A stretch of DNA of 64,000 nucleotides from Glandiceps talaboti (taxonomy: Eukaryota > Hemichordata > Enteropneusta > Spengelidae), in the NCBI RefSeq assembly GCF_964340395.1, contig NC_135550.1, positions 24,270,176 through 24,334,175 of the forward strand, written 5' to 3'. Both the position numbers and the translations under genes were made by a program. Shown piece after piece: positions 51,501 to 64,000 of the stretch (position 1 is the stretch's first letter; every line of letters begins with the position of its first letter). The notes beneath the pieces are model-generated. The model had not been told where the DNA came from. It did not search any database and saw nothing but the letters and a program-made list of their open reading frames with translations.

Positions 51501-54500
51501 CTTCATCATGGAAATGCTACAGAATGTATTATAAATTCATGGGTCCCTAATTTGTATTTCATGCCTGTCATAAATAAGATTAAAACTTGGACAGACTGAA
51601 ATATACATGTATATGTACTCAGAAAGAAAGGGACTTATATTTCATTTACCTAATTTAAAAGTCAACTGGCTAGGCAATTTTGAAAATTGTAACAATTCAT
51701 AGTTATAATTATGACCAAGATGGAGAGCCATCTGTGGCTCATTTAAAACTAGTATCAGTATTCCACAATACATCCTGCCTCATTACAAAGGGACGACAGT
51801 CGCATGAATAGCAAGCATGTCAATTAAATGCTGTTTTAGGCTTGATGTATCCAGTTTATGTGTGATAGGTTTACCGTCACAGCCATGAGCTTTCAAATAT
51901 TGTAAGCATTCAACACTTGCTGGTATATTGAAATACCTCTTGACATTCCAGAATTCAATATGAGTCAAATCATGGGTATGCCAGATAACAACATTACATG
52001 TATGTAGCCCACAGAGTACAAATAAATCCCTAGACAGTAACCCTGGCTATAAATTTTCCCAAGATTTCCACAGTGAATTACTTAATGCTTCATATATTGC
52101 CTGCAGAATCAGAGCCTTGCAAACCATACTTTATTTGTAGGGAAATACTTAATACAGCTAATTTCAAACCCAAAATGTATTATTTCATGCAGTGATAAAT
52201 TTCTCACCAAAGGCTATTTCTTTCTGTTGCCATAAGGTTGGAAAACTTAATGAGAGAATATTGAAATTCAAAAACTAGTTCTATTGGAACTGAAAAGGTA
52301 AAACATTTACTGTTAAGGAAACACATAAGCTGATATCATACAGGGAGCAAGATTGCTCATTAGGGTTAGTTAGTCTTAAAATGTACAGAAACGCTGCAGG
52401 CATGTCAGATTTTTCATGGTGAGAGTGTTGTTATTTCTTAACTATTATAGCTAACTGTGCACAAGCAATTAACGTGGACAAAGTAGATGTACTTTTAGGT
52501 TGACATAATTCATTTGAGGTTCCAGCTAACAAATCCCATGGCATCAAATCTTGCAGATTGTATTAAGTGCCTGGTCTGTGCTGTAATGAAGTATGTCTCC
52601 ACTGATTTAGTTGCAGTGATTTATTACCCCCACCCCCCACCACAGTCCAATGCTGACCAAACAAAATTGAAAACAAGAGTAAAGAAGAAACATCTATTCA
52701 CTACATTTTCTCTTTCTTCTTTATTGTTTATTTATAGGTGGAATACAAACATTTGTAGAACATTATCAGAATTTGTGTGCAAATTCACTGAGAACAGACG
52801 ATGCGTCAGAGTCGATAGAAGCCAGTCCAGATAAACTGAAATTACTCAATCTTCCACCATCATCAATTTTACCTTTCCTCTATCTTGGAGCTGACAAGGA
52901 TGCATCAGATATGGATCTCCTAGAGCGTTTGCAAATTAAGTATGTCCTCAATGTGACCTCACACATTCCATTGTACTTTGAAGACACTGCCAGTATCAAG
53001 TACAAGAGACTGCCTGCCTCAGACAACTGCCAACAGAATTTGACACAGTATTTTGAAGAGGCTTCGGAATTTATCGGTAAGTACCCAATCATAGTTGTTT
53101 GCCCTCACCTGACATAATTCAACTTTTACCTTTCCATCAAAACGAGAGGTAATACCCTGTCTTACCATCCATTTCAAATAACAAGCTGTCTTAAGTGAGT
53201 TCTTGTCAAAGGTAATGTTCATCAGTGTGTAACATATGCAGATCACGTAAACTTACTGACTAGAGGTGGAAAAATCAATGAGGAAATGGCTCCCAAATCA
53301 GGAATTACAGCTACAAGGTCACTTATATGTGTACTTTGCACAGATTACCATGTGTCTTATCATTTAATCCATGTTTCAATTATGTGGAGGACAAGGAAAA
53401 CTTTCAAATGCATTATTTTGAAAAGAAGGAATGGATAGATAAACGAAATTTAAAACGATCGACATCGTGTACTTGCAGTAAATGATTGCAGCTCTGAGTC
53501 TTGAACAAATATAATGAAAGGAACTGCAGATGTCATTTTCATTTTCTATTAGTGAAAGGTTTTGGGGAAATGAACTCCAATCAGATAGGTTACCTTGGGG
53601 AAATTTGCAAGTGTAATAGGTGGTACAATACATTTCAATGTCATATATGTGAATGCGATAATTTTAGCTACTCTTCCTGATGTGTTGCAAGTTGATTGCC
53701 ACATCTGTGATCACACAAGAGATTCAATCAAACATGTCAATACATTGTCCAGTACATGTAGCTACATTACTTCTTAGAAATCTGGCAGGCTGGGTACACT
53801 CGTATGTAATTAGTGGCATCCATCTAAGCAATTGACTCTTCCACTCTGGGAAAAAGAGGATAAAATGGTATTGAATTCTCCTGTGTATTGCAACAAATTT
53901 ACCAAACTTTCAGCTGTCATGTTTATCAGATTTAGAATAAAATTGAGTGATTTTTATTGGGCAAGGGAAAGAAATGTCAGATGTCTGTCGTAGTAAATTT
54001 ATGATTAGATTCATTATAGACTTTGAAGTGTCATATATCATAAGAATGATATTCAATTTTGCGATGTAATAACTGACAGCCTTGGCTTACAAGGTTGGAG
54101 AGAGGAAGACTTGTAACCTGCTGGCCATTCATTTCCAGTTAGAGTAGTATGCGAGGAAAAGTAATTTTCTACCAGCTTTATCATTAGATAGTTGCATAAT
54201 TCAATCATTTTTTCTGTATCATACACATAGCTTTTACCAGTGCAATTTATACTCAAGACTTCTAAAGGGCATTTTGAACATAGTCAGGTATTCAGTCCCT
54301 CGCATATACTTAATTTATGTGAAAAATATTAATAAAGGAGAAAAGAAATTCAACAAAATGTAATATTGAACTACTACATAAATACTACAGTGTGTATGTG
54401 TGTGTACAACCATATCTTTGTACAGTTTCTCCACTTAAATTCAACAATTTCCCTGTATATTTACAAGTTGAAAATTTACTTTTTATTAAGCACACGTAAA

Positions 54501-55603
54501 ACTGAAGAATTTATTTAACTCTAAAAAGCTCACAGTGCAGATACTCTGAGTCTATAATATACAGAATTGATGTGTTGAGACATAGTGTTGAGCATGTCCC
54601 TCGAGAGAACCCATGTAAGATATCGCTCCTAGAAACATGTAATAGAACTGATACTCATCTTGCTTTCCAAAACTGCTTACGTTTAAATATCAGCAAGTTC
54701 GTCTAAGTCTTCTGAAATGACAGTATATGTTTTAAGCCTGTAATTACACATGAAAGACACGTAATGGAAATGACTGTCATTTGGTACAATAGTTTCTATT
54801 TGTGACATAATGCATTTTGTGCAAACTTAATTGATACAACTCAGTCATGCTGCAAATTGTGAGTGTTGAACTTATTCCAAATTGATTCTGCATGTACCAA
54901 TAAGCTGTTCGTAATAACAGAGTACAGTGTCTGAACCATGCTTGATTGACATGACATTTCTAGTAAGCAGAGGGCAGTTTAAATTATTTGCAGGGTGAAT
55001 TCACCAAGAGAACTGTATGTCACTGCTTCATGTATATGCATGACAAATAATGGCTAGAGTATTGGTGTGTGTAGTTTATTACACACAGGAAATCTCATTG
55101 CAGATTCTTGTCATACAAACCAACATGTAGCTTCTAAAGTGATTATGTACAGAACATGACTTTTAAGGAAAGACTGGGAATCTAATAAAAGGGGAAAAAC
55201 AGAGCTTAATTTAGTCTGGCATTTTGTACAATCCCAAGCATTTAGCTCCATGTGATGTCTTTTAAGAGATTAATGTAGCCATGTATTGATGTGTGAATAT
55301 AGTCCATTACTGACACATTGCATGATTTCTCTTACAGATGAAGCTCGCCATAACGGCTCCAATATTCTTGTACACTGTCATGCTGGGGTTTCACGCTCTG
55401 CAACTCTCTGTATTGCATACATTATGAAGCACACCAATATGACGATGACAGATGCATATCAGTATGTCAAGCATAAGCGACCAATCATCTCACCAAACCT
55501 AAATTTCATGGGACAGTTAGTGGAATTTGAAGATGCTCTGAATCAGGGTACATCCCCACGGATACTGTTTCCAAGATTACGAGGTATAGAAACCACAGTG
55601 TGA
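48572..55603 (+). CDS. DUSP10: Dual-specificity MAP kinase phosphatase 10 (MKP5)
   Basis: Exons are 48572-49235, 52738-53076 and 55338-55603, with phase 1 at both junctions, giving 422 aa. A rhodanese/CH2 MAPK-binding domain (about residues 105-222) carries VVIDCRPF and the basic docking cluster [10 protein letters not shown], then [13 protein letters not shown], as in vertebrate DUSP10. The catalytic domain begins at ILPFLYLG. It has the general-acid Asp317 in RLPASDN and the P-loop HCHAGVSRS with Cys348 and Arg354, followed by [15 protein letters not shown] and [14 protein letters not shown], which are near-identical to MKP5. All catalytic residues are intact. Family role: dephosphorylates the Thr and Tyr of activated p38 and JNK in cytoplasm and nucleus, limiting stress and innate signalling. 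Human DUSP10 is 482 aa; the N-terminal part here is shorter. The start is uncertain: an ATG at 48248 in better context would add 108 unconserved residues. Confidence 0.95.
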
Positions 55604-57356
55604 GGATAGAAGAGAGAGGCTTACTTACATACCAGATGACTCGGATAGGATACATATACACAAGCTCTTCCATTGTATGAATCAAACTTTCAAATTTCAT
55701 TTACATCTTACAGTATATGGAGAATTGGATCTTCCTCAGACTGGAACAGTAAGCTTTAATGATCACTTTAAAGTAAACCTCATCAAACAACTCTGTGAAC
55801 AAAAACATTTTTACTGGAGATACTCACCTTAAATCACAAACCAAACATATATCGGAAAGAACAACTCTAAAATGACTTCCAAACCACCTTGAAATTCAGT
55901 GAAGAATGATCAGTATCAAGTTATCAAGTTCAAGACCACCAATTTATCCCACTCAGGGGCACGTCCACAACACGTCTGAAATATTTACAAGACATTAACC
56001 AAAGTAACTTTTCTGTATGTGTTTTTGAAGAGTATATTTTTTGTTGCTTGATATTTGCTGCCATATGACATAGTACATTTTATGAAATGTAAGTTGTTAA
56101 ATCAGGTTTTTTTATGATGATAATTATAATGTACCGTAGCCTTTTTAAAAAAATGGCTGTCTACAGTAATTTATGTTGAATTGTTAATTTATTGTGATCT
56201 CTATTTGAAATGAACCATTTGTTGAAGTACCACAACACATGCTGTCATATATATCCTGCTGTTGTTGATAACTGTCGCAGAAGATTTAAGATAACCCGGT
56301 AAACTGATGACTGTTTGTAGGTTTTCATTACATAAGAAACTGAGCATATCTAACATCATACTGTGTATTGACATACTTACAGTACATTCCTTAAGTTATA
56401 CGCATGACCTCAGCTTGTATATACATGCAAAACACTATATGACTGATTGGAATATCTTGAAAATGCAGAACGGAAACCACTTGAGGAGACAGGAATTGCT
56501 GATGTTCAAAGTATTAGTGTGTCAAGTGACAGTTGTTGAAATATCAGTTTCAGGATTTTTGTAAGTACATGGAGTATATATGTTCATTATCGTAGAATGA
56601 AACATAACATCAAACAACTCATTTGAAGGCAAATATACTTTATATTATATGGACAACCAGACTTACCTTAATGGTGTGTACATGTGTAGTATTACATGAA
56701 ATACTACCCTGGAAAAATTTTGCTCAGTAGTGAGCTAGTTTCCAGTATTTATACAGATACAGATACCCATCACAAATACATAACAATTATTTATCTATGT
56801 ACCATTAAGTCCAAAGACCTGATAATTTATTTATTATTTCAATATTTCTATAATATCTTTCCCAAATATCACTTAAAAGAAAAGTTCTCCTGTGATGGTG
56901 TTTGAAAGTACTGTACCGTAGAACTGCCCAGGGTTGAAATTTACCAACCTACCATAGAGGGCTCTCTTTTTTAGGAGAGCAAAATCACCTTGCAGAAAAT
57001 AACTCAAATTTACACGAGACACAAGGCTGTATGATTGGAATACAGCATGGGGTGAAGTATTAGGAGTTGATATGCCAACAGAATGTTTCAATGTTTTTAT
57101 ATTTTACTTACTTTCTCAACAACTTTTTCAGTGTCCTAACTATTAACTGCTTTATTATATGGCTAAACACTACTGTAAGCTGTAAGAATTCTTACTTTTT
57201 TATTATATTTTCATAAAACACTTTTCAGTATTGTTCATATTTCATATTGATTATCAGTACATACTGGTTTAGTTTATTTGATTTTATAACTTGTTTTACT
57301 GTTCTATAGTTTTTTTTGCTAATAAATTTCGCACATTCAAAAAGTACAAAAGTTCA

Positions 57357-57396
<40 letters not shown>
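57357..57396. repeat. (TTG)n trinucleotide repeat
   Basis: About 13 units downstream of DUSP10. The poly-Cys or poly-Val frames are artefacts. Confidence 0.95.
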
Positions 57397-57398
<2 letters not shown>

Positions 57399-57780
57399 CT
57401 CCCATACCCACATACTTGTCATGAAAGGCCTACCAGTATATATTTGTGCGAGTCAACATGTTACTTGGAATTATATACTAAATGCAGTATCAATGACCTT
57501 TGTAAGGAGAGGGTTTTTGAGATTGGACACTGTATATTACTGGTATTGAATGAAAGTCAAATATAGTTTACCATAAATGTATAATACTGTCTATAATATG
57601 TGCAATTGTGCATGTTCTCACCACAAGGGGACATGTTTTGAAATGCATCTTTCAAGTGGACCATTCCTTGACAAGTCAAGATACTGATTGTGTGAAATGT
57701 GATAACACTTGAAAATGTGGTTAAAAAAGTGATTTGAAAGTTGATTAAAATCGTTATTAGATTAGTGAAAATGTAAAGGG

Positions 57781-58285
57781 GAACAAAGGCAATGCTGATT
57801 TCATCCTAACTGCTTAAGTTGATGTCGAGTGAGTCATGAAAAGTCACTTTCACTATCTTTACATTGCACAACTTCTCTAGTAAAGATAAGAGAAATAAAA
57901 TTATTCAAATCAGCCACAAACAGACGTACTATACACTAGGGTAGGGAATTCTGGGTAAGTAAAACAACATTTTGTCATATCTATCAGTCTATTTATTGTT
58001 TCTACTCATACCATATAGAAATGACTTGACATTAGAAGGTAGAAGTAGTAGATATGTGCACTAAAGCTCTTGGTGACAAACGGATATCATGATCTGTAAT
58101 TAGCACCTTGATTGTTTGCATTCCAAAAATGCCATGTGTCAGTTTACAGCAGTTCATGGCTAATTTTAATTCTCTTATTTTTAGAGAAGTCGTGCGATGC
58201 ACAGGTAGTGAAGTGACTTTTCATGACTTTAATACTTGACATCAGCTATTAAAAGCAGCTAGAAATCAGTCTTGCCTTCATTCCT
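57781..58285. mobile_element. ~505-bp palindromic element with ~130-bp imperfect inverted repeats (MITE-like)
   Basis: The left arm (about 57781-57912) and right arm (about 58158-58285) are reverse complements with scattered mismatches and small gaps. The core AGTCATGAAAAGTCACTT (57832-57849) is exactly inverted at 58211-58228. Further matches include AAGGCAA, CTGATTTC, GATGTC, ACTTCTCTA and AAGAGAA. The centre is about 245 bp of unrelated sequence with no frame. The size and structure fit a non-autonomous DNA transposon, but I could not define a target-site duplication. Confidence 0.6.
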
Positions 58286-58902
58286 TAATAACATGAGACC
58301 TACAAGGAATGTGTTAAACAGTATACACAATAAAAGTTAAGTGCATAAAGTCAGAGGTAGTGGTGATAAAATAAAAATCCTAGCATTCTATGATACAAGG
58401 TACTGCAAGACTTTAACGAGACTGCAAGATTTTAATGACAGCAGAGGGTTTTTAGCTAGGACAGCAATGACAGATGTGGCAAGAAAATTATTCCCATATT
58501 GAAATAGTTTTGAATGCCAACATCTTTCCTCTTGCATATGAAAACATTCAGTCAAGATGACTAGTTTTTCAATTCAAAATCAATGCAATGTGTTACACAA
58601 CTAGGTAAACCAACTTGTATTTATATTATTTTAGTTTTTATATTGCATTATGTCATTCATGTAATTTTTGAGATGTGGCTATTAACAGTAGCTTTCATGA
58701 AGTTTATATATCAATTTATATCAATGTTATTGATTGTGCAGTTTGAATGTTGTGTATATGTACAACTAAAAGAAGATAAAACAGTACATTATAAGTATTT
58801 AACAACTTGAGTGTTCATTATACTAAAAGTGTGGTGCAGTGCCGGGGAAAGAAAATATCAACTTGTACCACAGGGAGCTCAGGCTCAGTTAGTTTTGTTT
58901 AC

Positions 58903-59078
58903 AAATACAAACAAACAAGTAAACAAACAAAACACAAACAAGTAAACAAACAAACAAACAAATAAATGGATAAATAAACAAGTAAACACACAAACAAAAA
59001 CAAGTAAACCAACAAACAAAATAAACCGACAAATGAGTAGATACATACATGAGTAAACGACAACAAACCAACAAACAA
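58903..59078. repeat. (AAAC)n-rich simple repeat
   Basis: Degenerate AAAC units with GTAA and ATAA variants, ending in a C15 run (59079-59093). Three minus-strand Cys/Leu/Val-rich frames over it are artefacts. It is similar in kind to 14666-14847. Confidence 0.95.
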
Positions 59079-59093
59079 CCCCCCCCCCCCCCC
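59079..59093. repeat. C15 homopolymer
   Basis: Perfect C run abutting the (AAAC)n repeat, about 300 bp upstream of NOXRED1. Confidence 0.95.
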
Positions 59094-59397
59094 GCAATGA
59101 TCACATCTGGAAACCAGACTTTTTTTTAAAGAAAATATCTGTGAGTGTTTTGTGTCTTTATAAATTATGGATAGAAAAAAAAATGCTGTAGAAAATAGAG
59201 CAACAGATAATAAGAGTTGAACTAATGCATATTTCATGGTAAATCACACTCCCGGGATCACGCTATGTCTAAATCCCTACACATACACACATGTGTAAAT
59301 TGGAGGAAATGAGACCCACTAGTATACTCGTAAATCTATACTATGTTTACATTAATATTGACTTGCCTAAGGGTCCTTTGGAAACCTCGGCAACAAG

Positions 59398-62300
59398 ATG
59401 GCGGTGATGGACGCTGGCAAACAAAGTGTTTCAGACATTACGAGAGATTTACCAACCTTACAGTTTGAAAATGCCCTGACAGAAGAAGAAAGATCGTATT
59501 TGGTATTAAGAGCACGTTCTCATGCGATCAATGTTTCACTTTGTGCTCAAGCTTCGTATTTTATTGCCATTTTGAACGAAGCAAGGTGAGTACAGCGGTC
59601 ATCATTCATGTTGTTGTTTCAGTGTTTGACAGACATTGTGAGTATACCCATGGTGTTATGATGATGGAAAAGTTGAAGTCAAAGGTTACCTGTGTGTTGA
59701 ACACCACAGGTTGTAAACAACGTGGACACTTTGGGTGTGATCTCTATAAATCTTTGAAGAACAGAGAATATAAAATCTAACTCATTGGGTACCATAACAC
59801 CACACTACGTCACTAGACAGTACCCAGGGACGTATATATACGTGTTTATACGTCGCTGACAGTAGTACCCCCATAACTGAGTAACTTCAAGCCACTATGG
59901 CCAAGCCATTCCTCTAAAAGTTCATAGAAGTCTCAGAATGTTTCAAAATTACCAGAAAATAGAGAATTTATTTTTTTACGCATAATATCCTATATGTTTT
60001 AAACACATACCTAGAAGATATAAGTGTATATATATAAGGTAAACAATTCCAAATTTTAACTCTAGATACACCATGGAAGTATAGCCCACGTTATACTTCC
60101 ATAGATACACCTTATCATACCCAGGATAATGTTGATAATTACTAAACTGTATCTGTTGTACGACGTCTCCTATCTGTCAGTAGGCTAAGTTCATCACTGA
60201 CAAAATTCCCCCTGATACAGTGATAGATTTCACTGCAGTCTTTTCCCCCTGATACAGTGATAGATTTCACTGCAGCCTTCTTTTCTTTATCAGTTAATAA
60301 CAGAAATAAGTGCCATAAAATGATCATAGATTTGTAAAATAACCTATTTATTAACAAAGTTTTAGTATTAAATGATTATAAATGTAGAATAATAGTTTTG
60401 ATATAATTTAAAATTGTGAAATAAGTGTCGAATAATATAACAAAGTAAGGAAGTGTGGGATGTTTAAACATAAATTGCTGAAAGAAATGTACATTGTAGT
60501 TCATGCCAATCCATATTGTATGAACTGATAAACATTTCACTCACACTAAACATTTTAGAAATGAACATGTGATCGAGTCATACAGGTTTAAAAAAACAAC
60601 AACAGAGTTTTAATTTTTTTTTCTTTTGTTTTGTGTCTTGATTAATTTTCAGAAAAGAGATAATTGAACTGAGGAATCCTAAATTGACTAAATCATCCAA
60701 ATTCCTTCAAGATGCACAGGAGAGAAACCCTATATGTGTTGGAATTCTTGGATGTGGTCGTCTTGGCTCACATCTAGCCAATACTTTACTAACATATGCT
60801 GATGTTGAACCCAATGAACTGAGGATATCAACAAGAAGACCAGAAACACTTGGTGAGATTTTTATCAAACACAAAATGGAAATTGAATTAGTTACACAAA
60901 CTTTGGAGAATATATTCTTCATGGTTCCAAGAATCATTAGGACAGTAACAGATAGCTGAATAATTAAATCATTGCATAATTAAGGTCCATAGTAGATGAA
61001 GTGAAATGTCGCATTCGTTTCGAATTTACTGTTCGAAAGGAACTATATTTTACTGTTGAACACAAACTGTTTATTGCGAGGAAAATAAACTATTCAAAAT
61101 GGATTCACCATAACAGAGTCCTCTCAATCAACTCGTACTATTTTTGATGTACAGAGTCAGAATAGAAGTATTCTAATACATAGCTATTCATTTTATAAAG
61201 AACTAAAATGGATAAAAATTGAAGCCCAATTGGCCCAATCTTTACATATTGTGATTACCCTATCTATACTATATAGTTAATGTGATCAATGCCATTTTAT
61301 TTCTGTAGGTGAACTTCAAGAAAGAGGTGTAAAGTGTTTTCACAATAATGCACACTTAGCAGCATCCGTACATGTTTTGTTCCTGTGTGTACTACCGTCC
61401 CAACTGCCAACAGTGGCTGAAGAAATCCGGGGTAAAATTTCCAGTCACTGTGTCGTATATAGTTTTGTCAGTGCTGTGCCCATTCCTAGACTTCGACAGA
61501 TACTGAAAACTACACACATCATTAAACCTGAAATGACATGGAGTTCAGATAATGTGGATAAAGAATGGAACCTTGAGTTAGATATCAATTCAACATTAGA
61601 AAACCCAGCCAGTGTAGATGCCACATGTCCTCTGAGTCTCAATAAAAATGGTGAGTTTTTTTTTATATTATAATCTTTGTTTTTACACGTTGTTGATAGA
61701 TTGCTAGGTCAGAATTTGGATTTTTTAAATAGATTTCATATCATAACCTCAAGTTGCTTAACAATAACCTAAAAGTGTATCACACACTCTGAAAAAGCAA
61801 TACATGACAAATTCAGTTATAGGGCTTTAGTTGCCACCATTCCATAAAATACACTTGTAAGACTTAAGTCATCACCATACAGTACACTTGTAGGCCTTCA
61901 GTACACTACCAAATCATCACAGCTTACTACACAGATGTACATAGATACTTACAACTATGGAAAGTAAACCATTGGCAAACTAAGATAAACACAAGCTTAG
62001 TCTCTGCTAAATCTATAGTTGCAAAACTAGCATCAGCCGTTGATCTAACTACACTCACTGAAGGGTGGTGTCTCTGATGGCAAGTTTTCCTCAAGTGGCT
62101 ACATACATATTCAATCTTCTTTGATGTTTAGAATGGTGTTTAGAATGTCTCAATTACAGGGTGATTATATCGACATACCAGGGAACTGCTATCACCCACT
62201 TGGGCAATCTACCACATGCATCAACAATGGTGTTACTTTGTGTGCATCTTACTTTGCCTATAGCTTGATTTTTGTAGTAGTATGTCACCTTATTTGAGAA

Positions 62301-63977
62301 GGTTTATAGGATGCTTGTATATCAAAGACCTTGCTGACAATTTTCAGAGAACATACTAAAAATTGACCTCTCTTAAAATCTAGAAATGTTAAGGGGTAAC
62401 TATTTCATATTTAAATTTAGTGGAAATAGTAGTCACAAGATGTAATTTCTTTTTTCCATATTTTGTTTTATTCCAGAGGCAATAGTTAGTACCAATGAGA
62501 AGCTTTCAGAGATGATGATTTATTCATTCATCAATATGTGTACAGTACTTGGACTGAAAAAGAGTGAAACCATCTACATAGCCAATACTGTCTTACTAGG
62601 ACTGTCTGCTGCCAGGCAGAGTCCTGTACATTTCAAAATACATCACTTCACAAGAAAACATTCAGAGACAGCTGTTGATTCACAGTAAGTGTCTTAAGAT
62701 CTTGTACATGTATATCTATAATTTACTGCTATTACTAGCAGAATAAGTATACATTTTGATCACTTAAATGGGATTTATAGTACCAGTGGAGGATCCCAAT
62801 TTCACTGGTAGAAGAATCTGAAATAGTGTGTATATGGTCTTCATTAAATTCATCACAATAATCATCTTTTAAAAGTGAATCCGGGTCTCATAGAAATATA
62901 TACTGTTAGCTACTATTAAAAGCCAAGAAATTCAATCCAAGAGGTACAACATAACTTTATAGTTTCATCACAAATTACGACACCAGTACGGCTAAGGTTT
63001 GGAAACTCTGATAACAAGAAGAGGAAGTCTTATAATACTTGTAGATTAAACTACCCTGTACCGTAATTTTATGGGGTCCCTAGTAAAATATTCTCAGAAA
63101 TTTCAGAAAATATTCTCAGAAATGTGGGTAGATTTTATTACCAGCTTACCACCTGCCATAAAATCCTTCTGAAATTACAAGTGTATATTGAAGGAAGAAA
63201 GTATGTCATAGACCAAATGTTTTATATACACATTTATTTCACTCAACAATGTCATGATAAACTGATTTATGTTACCCTAGTATACTCTGTTTGAATGGTT
63301 TGATCATGTTATAGCTATTCAGTTTTCAAGTCATGTAGACTACTGATGGTTTATTCATGGAGGTTTATGGGAGTCTCCATAGTTTATTAAAGCAGATTTG
63401 TGACCACAAGCTAAAATGGTCAAATTACCTGAGTTTACATGACAGTTCAAATATGAATAAGGCAGAGCTTGTTCCGTATAATAATAGGTCTTAAAAAATT
63501 CAACTAAAATATGAAGTAATAAAAATTCTGTAAACAAAAATCAAATGCATGTACACAAAAAACCAATAACACAGAAACAAATTAAAAGTTAATCTTTTTC
63601 ATTTGACTTGATAAAAAGTTTCGTCTTATTTATTTTAAAATATGTGACTGCCTAACACAGTGTGTATTTTCTCTTTTCTTTATTTTGTGACTACCTAACA
63701 CAGTGTGTATTTCCTCTTTTCTTTATTTTTGTGACTGCCTAACACAGTGTACATTTTCTTTTCTTTGTGTGACTGCTTATCCTAATGTATATTTTCTCTC
63801 TTCTTTACACATAGGCCTTTTCCTAAGTTTGACATGGGTACAGTAGCAGTGAATGAAACACCCCTGACAAGGATCATCATGCGAAATGAAGAACTGCGAA
63901 AATTAATCATAAAAAAATACAAAACTGTATTTGATAAATTTCATTATTGGAAAGGAGGCAAACAGATAAAGAAATAA
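59398..63977 (+). CDS. NOXRED1: NADP-dependent oxidoreductase domain-containing protein 1
   Basis: Exons are 59398-59585, 60653-60852, 61309-61650, 62477-62684 and 63815-63977, with phases 2, 1, 1 and 2, giving 366 aa, close to the human protein (359 aa). The start ATG has an AAGATGGCG context. The N-terminal segment [17 protein letters not shown] is helical. A Rossmann dinucleotide-binding motif [11 protein letters not shown] (residues 93-103, G-C-G-x-x-G) is followed by the second strand ELRISTRRP, whose arginines suit NADP(H). The frame continues through [18 protein letters not shown] and [18 protein letters not shown], the layout of pyrroline-5-carboxylate-reductase-like enzymes, then a C-terminal helical part ending [13 protein letters not shown]. 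Substrate and pathway are not established for the family. The last exon's acceptor sits in a minisatellite. Only 23 bp of 3'UTR fall inside the window. Confidence 0.93.
60064..60111. repeat. 30-bp perfect hairpin flanked by 9-bp direct repeats
   Basis: ATGGAAGTATA (60073-60083), an 8-nt loop and its exact reverse complement (60092-60102) are bracketed by identical AGATACACC copies (60064-60072 and 60103-60111). It lies in NOXRED1 intron 1. The layout is that of a tiny insertion with a target-site duplication. Confidence 0.8.
60208..60281. repeat. 37-bp tandem duplication in NOXRED1 intron 1
   Basis: Two copies of a unit starting CCCCCTGATACAGTGATAGA share about 31 identical bases before diverging. 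A short minus-strand frame over it is not credible as a gene. Confidence 0.9.
63644..63814 (+). repeat. ~43-bp minisatellite forming the 3' splice site of NOXRED1 exon 5
   Basis: Four units of GTGACTGCCTAACACAGTGT followed by a TTTTCTCTTTTCTTT-type pyrimidine stretch, at periods of 43, 44 and 38 bp. The last unit's pyrimidine tract runs straight into ACACATAG, the acceptor used by exon 5. Confidence 0.9.
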
Positions 63978-64000
63978 GAAAGCAGCATATTTATTTTAAC

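Larger units (their letters stand above)
55604..59350. other. DUSP10 3' region and DUSP10-NOXRED1 intergenic stretch
   Basis: AT-rich, with no coding frame of note. The DUSP10 3'UTR starts here. Candidate poly(A) hexamers AATAAA are at 57894-57899 and 58329-58334, but neither is decisive. It contains (TTG)n, the ~505-bp palindromic element, (AAAC)n and a C15 run, listed separately. Confidence 0.5.

Noticed and set aside
58885-59237. Cys/Leu/Phe-rich minus-strand frames resembling membrane proteins
   Set aside because: They are produced by degenerate (AAAC)n and a C15 run; three frames are open at once.

Overview
This is a 64 kb piece of an intron-rich, AT-rich animal genome. It carries four protein-coding genes whose exon junctions can be followed by reading frame, and every intron is GT-AG. 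Single-copy HLX, DUSP10, YLPM1 and NOXRED1 homologues, short genes by vertebrate standards, heavy microsatellite load, many poly(C)/poly(G) runs and an excess of the palindrome TACATGTA suggest an invertebrate bilaterian. An invertebrate deuterostome (amphioxus or hemichordate grade) or a lophotrochozoan would both fit, and I cannot decide between them from sequence alone.

Layout. 1-5550 is non-coding, with an (ACAT)n microsatellite and a short perfect hairpin. 5553-13614 (+) is an HLX-type homeobox gene: TATA box, four coding exons, 323 aa, homeodomain split by an intron between residues 44 and 45. 13615-~25000 is mostly non-coding and repeat-rich: (AAAC)n, compound (GTAT)n, a 27-bp minisatellite, a duplicated trinucleotide-repeat block and (GA)n; it also contains one orphan ORF with Ig-like features. 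~25000-47812 (-) is YLPM1 (ZAP3), a nuclear P-loop protein with PP1 docking: 16 coding exons, 1784 aa, plus a predicted spliced 3'UTR exon at 26288 and below. 48572-55603 (+) is DUSP10/MKP5, a dual-specificity MAP kinase phosphatase: three coding exons, 422 aa, divergent from YLPM1 with 782 bp between the start codons. 59398-63977 (+) is NOXRED1, a Rossmann-fold NADP oxidoreductase-like protein: five exons, 366 aa, ending just before the window does.

The genes are not an operon or pathway. Their linkage is the main evolutionary signal. In human, HLX and DUSP10 lie at 1q41 while YLPM1 and NOXRED1 lie at 14q24.3, two regions that share many ohnologue pairs. The window therefore looks like the unduplicated ancestral neighbourhood from which both human regions descend.

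The less ordinary structures are a large nested inverted repeat inside the YLPM1 3'UTR intron, a ~505-bp palindromic element downstream of DUSP10, a minisatellite that supplies the 3' splice site of the last NOXRED1 exon, and direct repeats flanking a frame-neutral YLPM1 exon. I found no clear new multi-gene system, no transposase or reverse transcriptase ORF, and no CRISPR array.
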